Part shown: piece after piece, positions 46,042 through 54,463 of the stretch | Position numbering within the stretch: position 1 is the stretch's first letter | How the letters are laid out: every line of letters begins with the position of its first letter | Assembly: GCF_036898095.1 (NCBI RefSeq) | Contig: NC_090725.1 | Coordinates: 208,454,853 to 208,518,852 of the forward strand | DNA length: 64,000 bases | DNA from: Palaemon carinicauda | Lineage: Eukaryota; Arthropoda; Malacostraca; Decapoda; Palaemonidae | Direction of reading: 5' to 3' | Translations under genes and position numbers: made by a program | The notes under the pieces: generated by a model | Databases searched by the model: none | Told to the model about the DNA's origin: nothing | Seen by the model: only the letters and a program-made list of their open reading frames with translations

Positions 46042-46750
46042 TCATTTTTTAGCTAGGGAAGCTTTGTCTGGAAAAGGAGTACTTCGGCTGAAGGGAGGAA
46101 ATCTATGTTTTCCGGGTTTCGTGAGAGCTGCTAGTTCTGATGTTCCATCACCTGAGGCCATAGCCGTTAGAAATAAAGTCTTCCTAAGAAGAGTGATATA
46201 AGAGCAGGATTCATTGTCCGTGTCCATCGCAAGTTTGAGAACACCGTTCAGAGACCAAGAGTCCTTTTGTGGCCGAACCGGAGGTCGAAGCCTAGCACAT
46301 GTTTTTGGGGTTGATGAGAAATAGGAATCAGCTAGGTTAATGTTGAACCCTACAAGGTAGATCTTCTTCAAAGCTGACTTGATGGTGGTTAAAGTGCTAA
46401 CTGTTAGGCCTTTGTCAAATAGGAACCTCAAGAAAGAGATGGCTAAATGCGGGGACATACGAGTATGGTCTACACTCTTAGGGGACCTACTAGTTGTTAA
46501 CGGCCGAATCATATTGGCGAATTGTCGAGTCCCTTTTTTGTCCCATTCGATGAAGAGATCGTTTCCGGTTCAATGTTCGCATCTCTACGAGCTGCCAACT
46601 TCCTGTAGTCCACAAAGTTAGAGTTTTGGCTATCTTTGAGTAATCTGACACAGTGAGTTTGGATACTCGGGTCAGTTTGAGGAACGGGATCCGGATGGGA
46701 CTGAGTTTCAACTCGAGGAGGAGAGGAAACCAACTGTTCTTGGCCAGTGA
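46042..46750 (-). pseudogene. E8 tyrosine recombinase, truncated
   Basis: 46512 down to 46042 encodes SPHLAISFLRFLFDKGLTVST, KSALKKIYLVGF and the segment around TAMASGDGTSELAALTKPG, where the catalytic Arg of SGRR/AKRxSEL-type motifs has been lost (GDGTSEL). The H-x2-R and Y motifs would lie beyond 45900 and are missing. Confidence 0.65.
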
Positions 46751-46757
46751 GGTGGTA

Positions 46758-47513
46758 CTAAAGCCACTGCGCCCCGGAAGGAGCGTAGTTTGTGTAAAAG
46801 TTTTTAGAAGATTCCCTGGGGGAGATAGGGAAATCTTCTTCTAATGGTTCCAATCCCGGGGTAATGCGTCCATGGCATAAGCCCGAGGGTCCAGGGTTGG
46901 GGTCACATAACAAGGAAGTTAGTGATTCATCTGAGTTGCGAATAGATCTACCTGGAGGCCTGGAACGAGCCTGAGTATCCACCGGAATGAAATTATGTCT
47001 AGAGACCATTCTGACTCCAGTGGATCCGTCCTGGATAGTGAGTCCGCTCTCACATTCTGGCCTCCCGCTAGGTGAGGTGCTGACAGGAACCAGTTCTCTT
47101 CTGTTGCCCAGTCGAAGATAGTGACCAGGATCTGATTCAGGTTGGGTGACTTGGATCCTCCCCTGTTGACGTAGTGTACTGCGTCTGTGCTGTCTGACAC
47201 TACTCTGATGTGGGTCGACCTCGGAGGAGAGTCTCTCTTCAGGGTCAAGAACACTGCCATGGCTTTGAGAACAATGATATGGGACTGTTTCATGGAGAGT
47301 GACCAAGAACCTGAAACATTTGATGTTCGGAGTAATCCCCCCCATCCACTTAGAGACGCGGCTGTATGGAATGTCACTTGTGGAGGTGGGAATTGTAGAG
47401 GAACCGATTTGGAGAGGTCCTTCGGTTCGGACCATGGGCGTAGTCTCATTTTCAAGACAGAGGGGACCTTCGAGACCATGTCTCTTATAGGTACTGTAGC
47501 TCTCTTTCTCCAA
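46758..47513 (-). pseudogene. E8 RNase H region
   Basis: On the minus strand 47479-46919 reads HTAASLSGWGGLL, HIIVLKAMAVFLTLK, VVSDSTDAVHYVNRGG and GGQNVRADSLSR, the RNase H series of DIRS elements, followed by LQVDLFATQMN. The first Asp is replaced (TAAS for TDAS) and the catalytic Glu position reads Lys/Ala (LKAM for LELM), so the domain is inactive. Confidence 0.75.
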
Positions 47514-47599
47514 ACTCGATTGATGTCTTTGAGTTTGGCTTTTATTAGATCTGTTACTGAAGTGAATTGGAAAAGTCCGAGGATACTTTCTAAGGCTCT

Positions 47600-48340
47600 T
47601 CAGACACCTGTTTGTGTTTGAGAAAATTTTTTGATCTTGGAAACTATTCCTCTTACCTTTTGGAAGGGAGAGACAACGTGTGCTTCGAAAGGTCCCACTG
47701 AATGGCTAACCATTCTAAGCGGACTGATGGTTGCAGGCGAGATTTTTTGGAGATTGACCCGAAATCACAGGTTGTCGAGAAATTGAAATAATTCCTTCGT
47801 AGCTCTGTTGCCTTCTATGACCGGCCGGGCCCAAATGAGCCAACCGGCCAGATAAGCAATGATCTGTATCTCTTGGTTCCTGAGTTGTTCTAACACTCTC
47901 TCTCCCAGTTTCGTGAATATCCTGGGATCAATGTTGAGGCCAAAGGGCATGTCTTGAACACAAAGGCTTTCCTGCTTAGGCGGAAACCCAGATAAGAAGA
48001 GAAGTTTCGAGCTAAAGGCGCAAGATAATAGTCGTCGGTAAGATCGACAGAGGTGGTGACGGTCCTACAGGGAAGTAAGGTCCGTACCTGAGAGATAGTC
48101 AACATCCGGAACTTGTCGCAGAGAATGTAAGAGTTTAGCTTGACAAGTCCAGGCCCACTCTCAATGCCGCCAAGCCTTTTCGGAATTGTGAACAGGTGGC
48201 TTTGGAACTTCAGTGATCGATCCCGTTTGATTGCTTCTTCTTGAGTAACCCTGTGGTGTACTCTTCCAGGATGGGAGTGGATTTCTGGGAGAAGGTCACT
48301 GGTGGAGGAGGAGGACCTTGTGGCCATTTTCACCTCAAAC
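47600..48340 (-). pseudogene. E8 reverse transcriptase remnant
   Basis: 48333-47890 contains KFQSHLFTIPKRLGG, VKLNSYI, SVDLTDDYYLAPLARNFSSYLGF (motif A). A second frame, 47950-47765, contains MPFGLNIDPRIFTKL and IIAYLAGWLIWARP, where catalytic YLDDWL has become YLAGWL. Inactive. Confidence 0.78.
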
Positions 48341-48399
48341 CTTTAGAGATTATGCTATGAGCCCACAGACCGAAGGTCCAATGGTCTCAAAAGTGGTAA

Positions 48400-49540
48400 A
48401 GTCTACCCCCTACCGGGACCACCGCGTTGTGAGGGGGTGAATCTAGGTACTTTCCTTCTCCGAGCCCCCTTTTTTCTAGGTCCGTCTCGATGTCGAGACT
48501 GTCTTCTACTCCTGTAGCTTCCTCTCTGGTGTCCACGAGAGGAGCCTGAGGGTTCGGATCTAGGGCTGTATGCAGGTAAAACATCCCAACGGGGTTGGGC
48601 TGTGTACCTGGTGAATCAGTGAGGTAGACCACCTGATGAGGGGGATTTGGATGCATAGACGTCGAATCAGAGGGAGGCTGTGATGACGAGTGGGTAACCG
48701 ACTATCGATTCCTGTCTGATAGAGGCCTCAGACAGAACGTATTTCCCACAACTAACCCGATCAGACCATCAAACGTGTAGGTCGAATTGGAAGGGCAGAT
48801 CTTGGAATTATCGTACCCCCCAGACTGACAACATCCTGGTCCAGACAGATCGGGCCTGCCCTTTAGGAAATAATACTGTTACCTTCGGTACCTTGTCTAA
48901 CCTAACCAAGGCAATCTCTTTCAATCGAACGAATCCGTTGAACGGGAATTCTAGTACCTGGGAGTAAATTCTAGGTCCCCCAGAGGGAGGACGTCTATGC
49001 CATCCAGATTTATGGTACCATCTATATATGGAACATGTAAGGCAAATCTCTATGCGTTGTTTTTATCGAAGGAGGTTACTTCGATATGCCTGGGGCTGTA
49101 GGGGGAAACTTCTGAGTTCCTGAACGGATCCGACTCACTACCATACTTTTGAGCTCCGTCATAGCCCCTTGGTTTTCCCTAGAATGTGTTGCTTTTAGCA
49201 GTCACGGTTTATGCAGGGTAACATGAACATCAGGATCCATTAAGGGTCCTAGGTCGGTGACATAGGTAATTGCAAAGCTGAAGGCTCAAAATTCATCCCC
49301 ACCTACCTGCCCGTCCATGGGGTCGTCGTCCAACCTTAGAGAGGACACTCTGAGGAGATAGGGACCTCTAGATGGAGCATTTCTTCCCAACCTTGATAAC
49401 CAAGGGCGGAGAGCCTCTCTTGCAGGCCAGAGAGATTCATCATCATCCTGACGGGAACCATGTAGGCGAACCTTCTGTAAAAGAAAGGGGACATAAGTCT
49501 GGATGTTCCTTGAACTTTGGTTAGTGATCCTATTCACAGG
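48400..49540 (-). pseudogene. E8 probable gag remnant
   Basis: Minus-strand fragments (49537-49286 and 48656-48387) are rich in Arg, Asp and Pro and lie where gag is expected. There is no diagnostic motif; assigned by position only. Confidence 0.4.
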
Positions 49541-49852
49541 CTGGGATCAGCTGTATAACTCATAAAAATCAATTTTAAAGAAAAATCATTTAATGTACTA
49601 TCTTTTGGGGTATAGTTCGACACTTGTATTCATGAAATGTGACACTGTTGGCGCATCCGCCACAGGTTGGCCACCCCTGACTCAGACGTTCAGAACCGGG
49701 TCTAACATTATTTACTGGCTATTAGTATTCTATTGATTCATCTGTTCACTGACCAGAGTTTCAAGGAACAGTAGATAGCCTCTCATGGCATGGTTAGTCT
49801 CGACCCGGCCCTTCATTAGAAGGGGCCAACGTTTGGTTCCCAGTACTGAGTG

Positions 49853-50222
49853 GAAACTTATTTCTATTTGAACACTATGTTGTATCGATATTTATTCATA
49901 TTTAGGCATAGTTAGAATTGAATATGCATAAATATAGGCATAATCAATTTATTTCTATTTGAACACGATGTTGTATGAATATTTATTCATATTTAGGTAT
50001 AGTTAGAATTGAATATGCACAAATATAAGCACAATCAATTTATTTCTATTTGAACACTATGTTGTATGGATATTTATTCATATTTAGGCATAGTTAGAAT
50101 TGAAAATGCATAAATATAGGCATAATCAATTTATTTCTATTTGAACACGATGTTGTATGGATATTTATCCATATTTATACCTAGTTAGAATTAAATATAT
50201 GCATAAATATAGGCATAGTTAT
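49853..50222. repeat. 91-bp tandem repeat, four copies, in E8
   Basis: TTTCTATTTGAACAC recurs at 49861, 49952, 50043 and 50134, exactly 91 bp apart. Each unit holds TATTTATTCATATTTAGG and GCATAAATATAGGCATAATC, which is itself partly palindromic. Copies are about 90-95% alike. Confidence 0.93.
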
Positions 50223-50369
50223 GTTCATATATTTTTATTTGGACTTTCAAGAATAACTAATGAATATTACCAACGCAAATTCAAAGTGTCATTAAAGTAA
50301 GTACAGTTTACTTTGGATTCATGTTAAATCCTTTCCTTTACAACAAAAACAAGAGATTGGCCACCCGTG

Positions 50370-50835
50370 GTCTGAGTGATCTCTGTCTGTACCGGAGCTC
50401 CGGTAACAATCCCCGGTACAAAGGTCCGTCATAGTGACAACGTGAACACCAGAGGAAAACTAATATTAACCTCAATGCTGATCGCCTGTACGATATCCGG
50501 TTAAGCCGGAGATTCGATGAAAAGGATCGTAATAACGATATTGTGATTATTCATGAAAAAGGGTTCATACCCTGATTCTGATCGTCTGATTGATCTCTGT
50601 TTGTAACGGAGAACTAGTGACAAAGGTCCGTCATCGTGAAAACGTGATCCTCAGCGGTACGATAACATTCTCTAATACTGAATGTTTGTGTTATCTCCAG
50701 TGAAGCCGGAGATTCGATGAAAAAGGGACCGTAATAATGAAACTGTGAAGTCTTCATCGGTATCACATTGTTAACTCCGGTTCTGGCCGTCTGCTTGATC
50801 TCTGTTTGTACCGGAGATCCGGTAGCAAAGGCAGT
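50370..50835. repeat. About 205-214-bp direct repeats in E8
   Basis: GATCTCTGT(C/T)TGTA occurs at 50379, 50593 and 50798, followed by GGAG and then variable sequence. GGAGATTCGATGAAAA occurs at about 50508 and 50710. CCGGAG/CTCCGG words give each unit small inverted repeats. Confidence 0.75.
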
Positions 50836-51199
50836 ACAAACTAACAGACTAAATCGCTAAACTTTAATTCGCTATTCTTTAAATCGCTATTCTTCGTAGG
50901 TCCAAATTGGACTTGCAAGCAAATAAATACCATAGTAAAAATTAATGATAACACTAAAAGGCCATAAAACGTAAGTGATATAACCTAGATGACAGAGTAC
51001 CAGATGGGCAAAATTAACTAGAATATTTACCGAAGCGAACATAACCCAAAATGGCTGCCGATACCTCGGCCGGACAATCGCTTCCAAAACTAAAAACCAC
51101 CATATTGGAAACAGAACAAATGCCCGGTACTGTCAAAAGCTGCCAAAACAAACTATGGTACTTAACATTGGTAAGGGTGAAGTATCAACGTCAGTCATG

Positions 51200-51594
51200 T
51201 TGAATTAACGACAATCACTTCGAAAAACACTGGGCAAAAAACTTATCAACTTTGCGGTCAAGTCCAAAACAGAAGGATGACCTGGTGAGCGCGAGTGGTA
51301 GGTGTCGGTAGGGTATCCCAACTGTATTCTCTAGGGCCTGTCACGGCCCTCCCCCTTTGATGAAGGGATTATCTAAATGGGAGACAGCCTGTGAATAGTG
51401 TTTTACAAACGCCCTTTTTAGATATACGACACCAACAAGGTGCTTGCGCGAGGGTTGTAACCTCTGCATTCCATGCTTTTAATTTTCTCTGGTATATTTG
51501 GAAGATTTATATCAGAAAAAGTACAAAGAAGGACTTTTTCGCCGGGCGTCACAGGTCTCTCCCCAGAAATAGATTTTTCCTTCGTCAAAATCCC
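51200..51594 (-). repeat. E8 5' terminal region (reverse orientation)
   Basis: On the minus strand it begins AAAAAGGGATTTTGACGAAGG and continues with GGGGAGAGACCTGTGACGCC. It abuts the resumed LINE frame at about 51595. I recall similar starts from decapod DIRS-like repeats (memory, not checked). The matching 3' repeat is missing. Confidence 0.5.
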
Positions 51595-51973
51595 TTTTTT
51601 GCTGGCTGACCAACATCAACCATATTGCGACGACTGTTTGGTACCCTTGACAGTGAGGCATTTGTTGACCAAATGCCCCACATACAGTAGTTAAAGTAAT
51701 AGATATCTGTTTGAGTCTCGAGGTGAGAATGGCAGGTTCATCCTTGCCAAGATTATTGGACATGATGTGTTCTACCATGCTAGTTGTATTTTTAGCTTTA
51801 TTTCAGAAGCAGGTCTTCTGAAAGATATTTAACTTTTAAAATGACACCTTTGCTTTTATGTTTTTAATTGAATATTCTTTTATTTATTTTTTTTTTTTTA
51901 TTTACAATAAACAATATCGGCGTCAATGACCTTAGATGTCATGATGCCAGAAAACCTCAAATCAATCAATCAG
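51595..51973 (+). pseudogene. LINE (jockey/I type), 3' part
   Basis: Resumes the LINE C-terminus: LLADQHQPYCDDCLVPLTVRHLLTKCPTYS (a CCHC-like end, C-x2-C ... H ... C) at about 51595-51690, completing RPCIGHTRL at 45865-45890. It then has a 3' UTR with ACAATAAACAATAT and the tail GCGTCAATGACCTTAGATGTCATG ... TCAATCAATC (about 51920-51973), a 3' end type I recall from decapod LINEs. Confidence 0.8.
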
Positions 51974-51974
51974 T

Positions 51975-52080
51975 CTTGGGTCCCATGGGTGGGACGTGAC
52001 CGTGGGCCACAAGGCTCTTTCGCATTCATGTTTGAGCCTTTGTGGAGGTTTTTAGACAGAGCTCTGGCTCTTAAGTATGC

Positions 52081-52139
<59 letters not shown>

Positions 52140-52335
52140 TTATTATTATTACTTGCTAAGCTGCAACCCTAGTTGGATTCAGGAGAATCCTGTCGGGTGG
52201 CCAAGTGTTGAAGGCCTGTGTCTGGATGCCAGACCATCTTCACAGCCTTTTTCTTGTGAGATTACCCACAAGTCCCTTGACAACTTTGTGCTTCAACTTA
52301 TGGTGGCTGCTCAATTTGTTGTGTAACAAAGCCCA
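51975..52335 (+). pseudogene. E7 tyrosine recombinase, 3' part
   Basis: FEPLWRFLDRALALK (52032-52076) aligns with FEPLQSASFKDLTLKT of the intact YRs. After the (ATT)n insertion, CEITHKSLDNFVLQLMVAAQFVV (about 52255-52325) aligns with the YR C-terminus (YENCYTLGPFVAASAVV). It confirms that the LINE and everything within it interrupt one YR gene. Confidence 0.65.
52084..52180. repeat. (ATT)n with conserved tail
   Basis: An ATT run (52084-52151, one TTT interruption) followed by CTTGCTAAGCTGCAACCCTAGTTGG. This composite recurs widely in decapod sequence as far as I remember. It lies inside the E7 YR remnant, so it is a separate small insertion. Confidence 0.8.
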
Positions 52336-52890
52336 GTTCCCTTACAGGACAAGTATTTATCTTGTCTATGATAACTTGTAGATGTAAGTCTGGAATGAAC
52401 AGTAGTCTGTGTGGCTCTTCCCCTTCATTTTTCTATCCCTTATCATAGGGACCAAACAGTCAAAACAGTAAATGCTGGTTGGACCAGATGCTAGTGAGTT
52501 TCACTTCAGAACTTCATTCCTTAAGTTTCAAGAAGTATCTCTTCCCATCCTCCTTTAATGGGCAGGAGGATGGTGGATCTTATACCAACCCATTAATCTT
52601 TGCTTGGTATTTATTTCTAACTGATATCCCCTTCTGGGGAGAGGGAGCTCCAGTTTTGATCAGATACATGTATACTTGTACAACTAGGGTCTTATCAATC
52701 TTTCATCCATATGAAAGGCAGAATGGGGGTCCTCGCTTAGTTTCTCGATAGATCCTGCGTTGACCTCTTCCAGGGAAGAAATTGAACCTTCCAGTTTGGG
52801 TTACAGAGAATACCCACCACCAAGCAGTGAGTCTTCTTAATTAAAGGATGAGGGTTTGTATGTTGCATAGAAACAAATAACAAAATTTTA
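52336..52890 (+). other. E7 3' region
   Basis: Begins CAGTTCCCTTACAGGACAAGTA, parallel to CAGCTCCCTTGTAGGTCAAGTA after the E5 YR, and ends near GGTTTGTATGTTGCATAGAAACAAATAAC, like the family D ends. Non-coding. Confidence 0.45.
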
Positions 52891-53040
52891 AAGTAAATAT
52901 TGAGGAAAGGGCACAGATGATGACTAAGATGATAAAAAGTAGTTTGAAGAGAAATTATTTCATATCTAACCTCATGCTGGTGTAATCTACTGCCTTGTGT
53001 AATCTTTGGTGATTATAATAATTTCTCTATTCTCTTACAG

Positions 53041-53196
53041 GGTCTCCAAATGAAAGTGGTTTCATGGTTAACAAACGGGCCATGTACGAGCCTGGGGCTG
53101 TGATGGTATGTTCACAGAAGCGGGCATGTTGTGTAGTGACATTAAGCTTTGTGGCAATTATTGCTGTCGCTCTCATCGTTGCATTCACAAAGCCAG
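53041..53196 (+). CDS. M1-family membrane aminopeptidase, exon 2 (membrane anchor)
   Basis: 156 nt between acceptor TCTCTTACAG and donor CCAG/GTAACT, phase 1 on both sides. It encodes residues 14-66 of the joined protein: the rest of the cytoplasmic tail (SPNESGFMVNKRAMYEPGAV) and a basic QKR stop-transfer border. One hydrophobic segment follows, residues 43-62 (CCVVTLSFVAIIAVALIVAF), the signal anchor of a type II protein. The position of the basic residues before the segment fits a cytoplasmic N-terminus. Identification as a peptidase depends on exon 3. An identical phase-1 frame at all three junctions strongly supports the exon chain. Confidence 0.8.
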
Positions 53197-53390
53197 GTAA
53201 CTGTTATCAACCCATGTTTCTATCATAAGAATTATGATCTCATTCATTTAGATAAACCATACAGTTCTTCATATGGCAGGTTTTAGATATTCCTGACTTT
53301 TACGGAACATTCATGATTCTTTTTGAAAGTTCATTAGAAAAAATAATCAAATAAAATTTCTAGGTATTTAACATTTGTATATTTTTCCAG
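53197..53390 (+). other. Intron 2 (194 bp)
   Basis: GTAACT donor to TTTTTCCAG acceptor. Short, AT-rich and free of transposons, unlike its neighbours. Confidence 0.8.
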
Positions 53391-53588
53391 GGTGTCCTGA
53401 AGCAACTTACACAGGGGAACCAATACCAGGTCTAAGTAGCCGCCCCACAAATTCTCCACCTCCAACAGTGCCAACTGCAACCAATGGAGAAGAATTTCCA
53501 TGGGCAGATGTGAGGTTGCCATTTCACGTCCGTCCATTGTTTTATGATATTCTCATTCACCCTAATATTACGAAAAGACATGTTAGAG
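53391..53588 (+). CDS. M1-family membrane aminopeptidase, exon 3 (start of ectodomain)
   Basis: 198 nt from acceptor ATTTTTCCAG to donor AGAG/GTTAGT, phase 1 on both sides. It encodes about residues 66-132. A Ser/Thr/Pro-rich stalk ([16 protein letters not shown]) leads into [20 protein letters not shown] and ILIHPNIT, which matches the opening beta-strands of the M1 N-terminal domain (PWxxxRLPxxxxPxxYDLxIHPNLT in aminopeptidase N, glutamyl aminopeptidase, TRH-degrading ectoenzyme and ERAP proteins). The GAMEN and HEXXH-x18-E exons lie outside the window, so the subfamily cannot be named. Probable role: zinc ectopeptidase that removes N-terminal residues from peptides at the cell surface. Confidence 0.85.
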
Positions 53589-53747
53589 GTTAGTAAGCTT
53601 CATTATAGAATTTTTTTTTTTAATTTTAAAGGATGTGTTAGATATCTGAGAATGTTACACTTTATCTCAATTAATCTTAATTTTCATATGCTAAATAAGA
53701 GTATTATTCTTTGCAGAAAAACCTGATATAGTAAATAAGCAGAAGCC

Positions 53748-54079
53748 TTTTTTAAACATTTAAACTTACCCGCTGGTTATATGATAATAGCTTTATGCTT
53801 CTGTCCGGCAGAAATTAAAAACTCAAGACTCTCAGCAATCGCATAGATATGCCAGGTATACACTAGCGCCACCACGGAGCTAGGTCGAACTATCCCTCCT
53901 AGTATCAGATTTTCTTCTGCTGCCATACTGGCAACGTAGAAATCAAATTTACTCGTGTTTAACCTAGATTTTAGCAGTATTTTGGTGATATACTCTTGTT
54001 ACGGGTTTGAGCATTCGCTTATTAGGTGTTTGTTTGATATTTTATCGCTATGTTATAGCGTAAAAGGTAGGATTAAAAA
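53748..54079 (+). mobile_element. DIRS-like element E9 (family C), left end
   Basis: Starts at a T6 run (53748-53753), then TTTAAACTTACCCGCTGG, the family A/B-type terminus with different bases. AGCGCCA at 53865-53871 and TTTGAGCATTCGCTTATTAGGTG (about 54006) align with the A and B leaders. E4 is inserted at 54080. The body continues at 60946. Confidence 0.7.
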
Positions 54080-54253
54080 TTTTTCAATATTAATCTTACC
54101 CGATAATCATGTAGCTGTCAACTCCGTTGCCCGACAGAATTCTACGGACGGGATACGCCAGCGATCGCTATACAAGAGGGGGGTGTACTCACCAGCGCCA
54201 CCTGTGGCCAGGTACTGCAGTACTTCTTGTTGACACCACCTCAATTTTTCCTC
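54080..54253 (+). repeat. E4 left inverted terminal repeat
   Basis: Mirrors 60746-60945. Contains AGCGCCA (54194-54200) and the palindrome AGCGATCGCT (54160-54169). Confidence 0.92.
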
Positions 54254-54463
54254 TGTCGTGCTTCCGGCAAGACCTACATGGATGCGCTTATAATTTTGGA
54301 GTCTTTGTTCACGGTTTTGGTGAAGTATTGCTCTGAGATTTCAGCTTTCGCTATACAGGAAGCTTTTCCCTTAGCTTAGATAGCTTTTGGATTAATTTTG
54401 ATTTATGGTTTAACGATCTTTAGCTTTAATTTGGAATCCCCCTTGACTGTTCTCTGATTCAAG

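Larger units (their letters stand above)
45894..51594 (-). mobile_element. Reverse-strand DIRS-like element E8 inserted in the LINE
   Basis: Its genes read on the minus strand in the order gag (about 49540-48400), RT (48333-47600), RNase H (47513-46900), YR (46750-46042). The terminal sequence of its 5' end lies at the right, next to the resumed LINE at about 51595. Its RT has MPFGLNIDPRIFTKL where the other elements here have CFGLSTAPxVFT, so it belongs to a different DIRS-like lineage. Its YR stops before the catalytic H-x2-R and Y at the left edge, so the 3' end is truncated. Confidence 0.75.
41040..52890 (+). mobile_element. Decayed DIRS-like element E7 (family E), split by a LINE
   Basis: Gag-like (41400-42460), RT (42541-43100), RNase H end (43580-43700), methyltransferase region (43740-44000) and YR start (44036-44370) occur in DIRS order. 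After the LINE the YR resumes (about 51975-52335) and a 3' region with a DIRS-type end (GGTTTGTATGTTGCATAGAAAC) runs to about 52890. The left end is not clear; E7 abuts truncated E6. All frames are broken, so this is one of the oldest layers. Confidence 0.65.
4658..53040 (+). other. Intron 1 of the aminopeptidase gene, about 48.4 kb, filled with nested retroelements
   Basis: The intron runs from the donor GTAATT at 4658 to the acceptor TCTCTTACAG ending at 53040. Nearly all of it is retroelement sequence in up to three layers of nesting, mostly DIRS-like and in the same orientation as the gene; only E8 is reversed. Unassigned gaps are 4658-5547, 12309-13943, 32756-32949, 38026-38365 and about 52891-53040. 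Confidence 0.6.

Noticed and set aside
50887..51087. Minus-strand hydrophobic 66-codon frame with apparent membrane segments
   Set aside because: It lies in the AT-rich leader of decayed E8. AT-rich DNA gives hydrophobic translations by chance, and there is no supporting motif.
53716..53740. Possible splice acceptor TTCTTTGCAG and further exon just after exon 3
   Set aside because: It reads AAAAACCTGATATAGTAAATAAG with quick stops and no M1 homology. It lies at the edge of E9.
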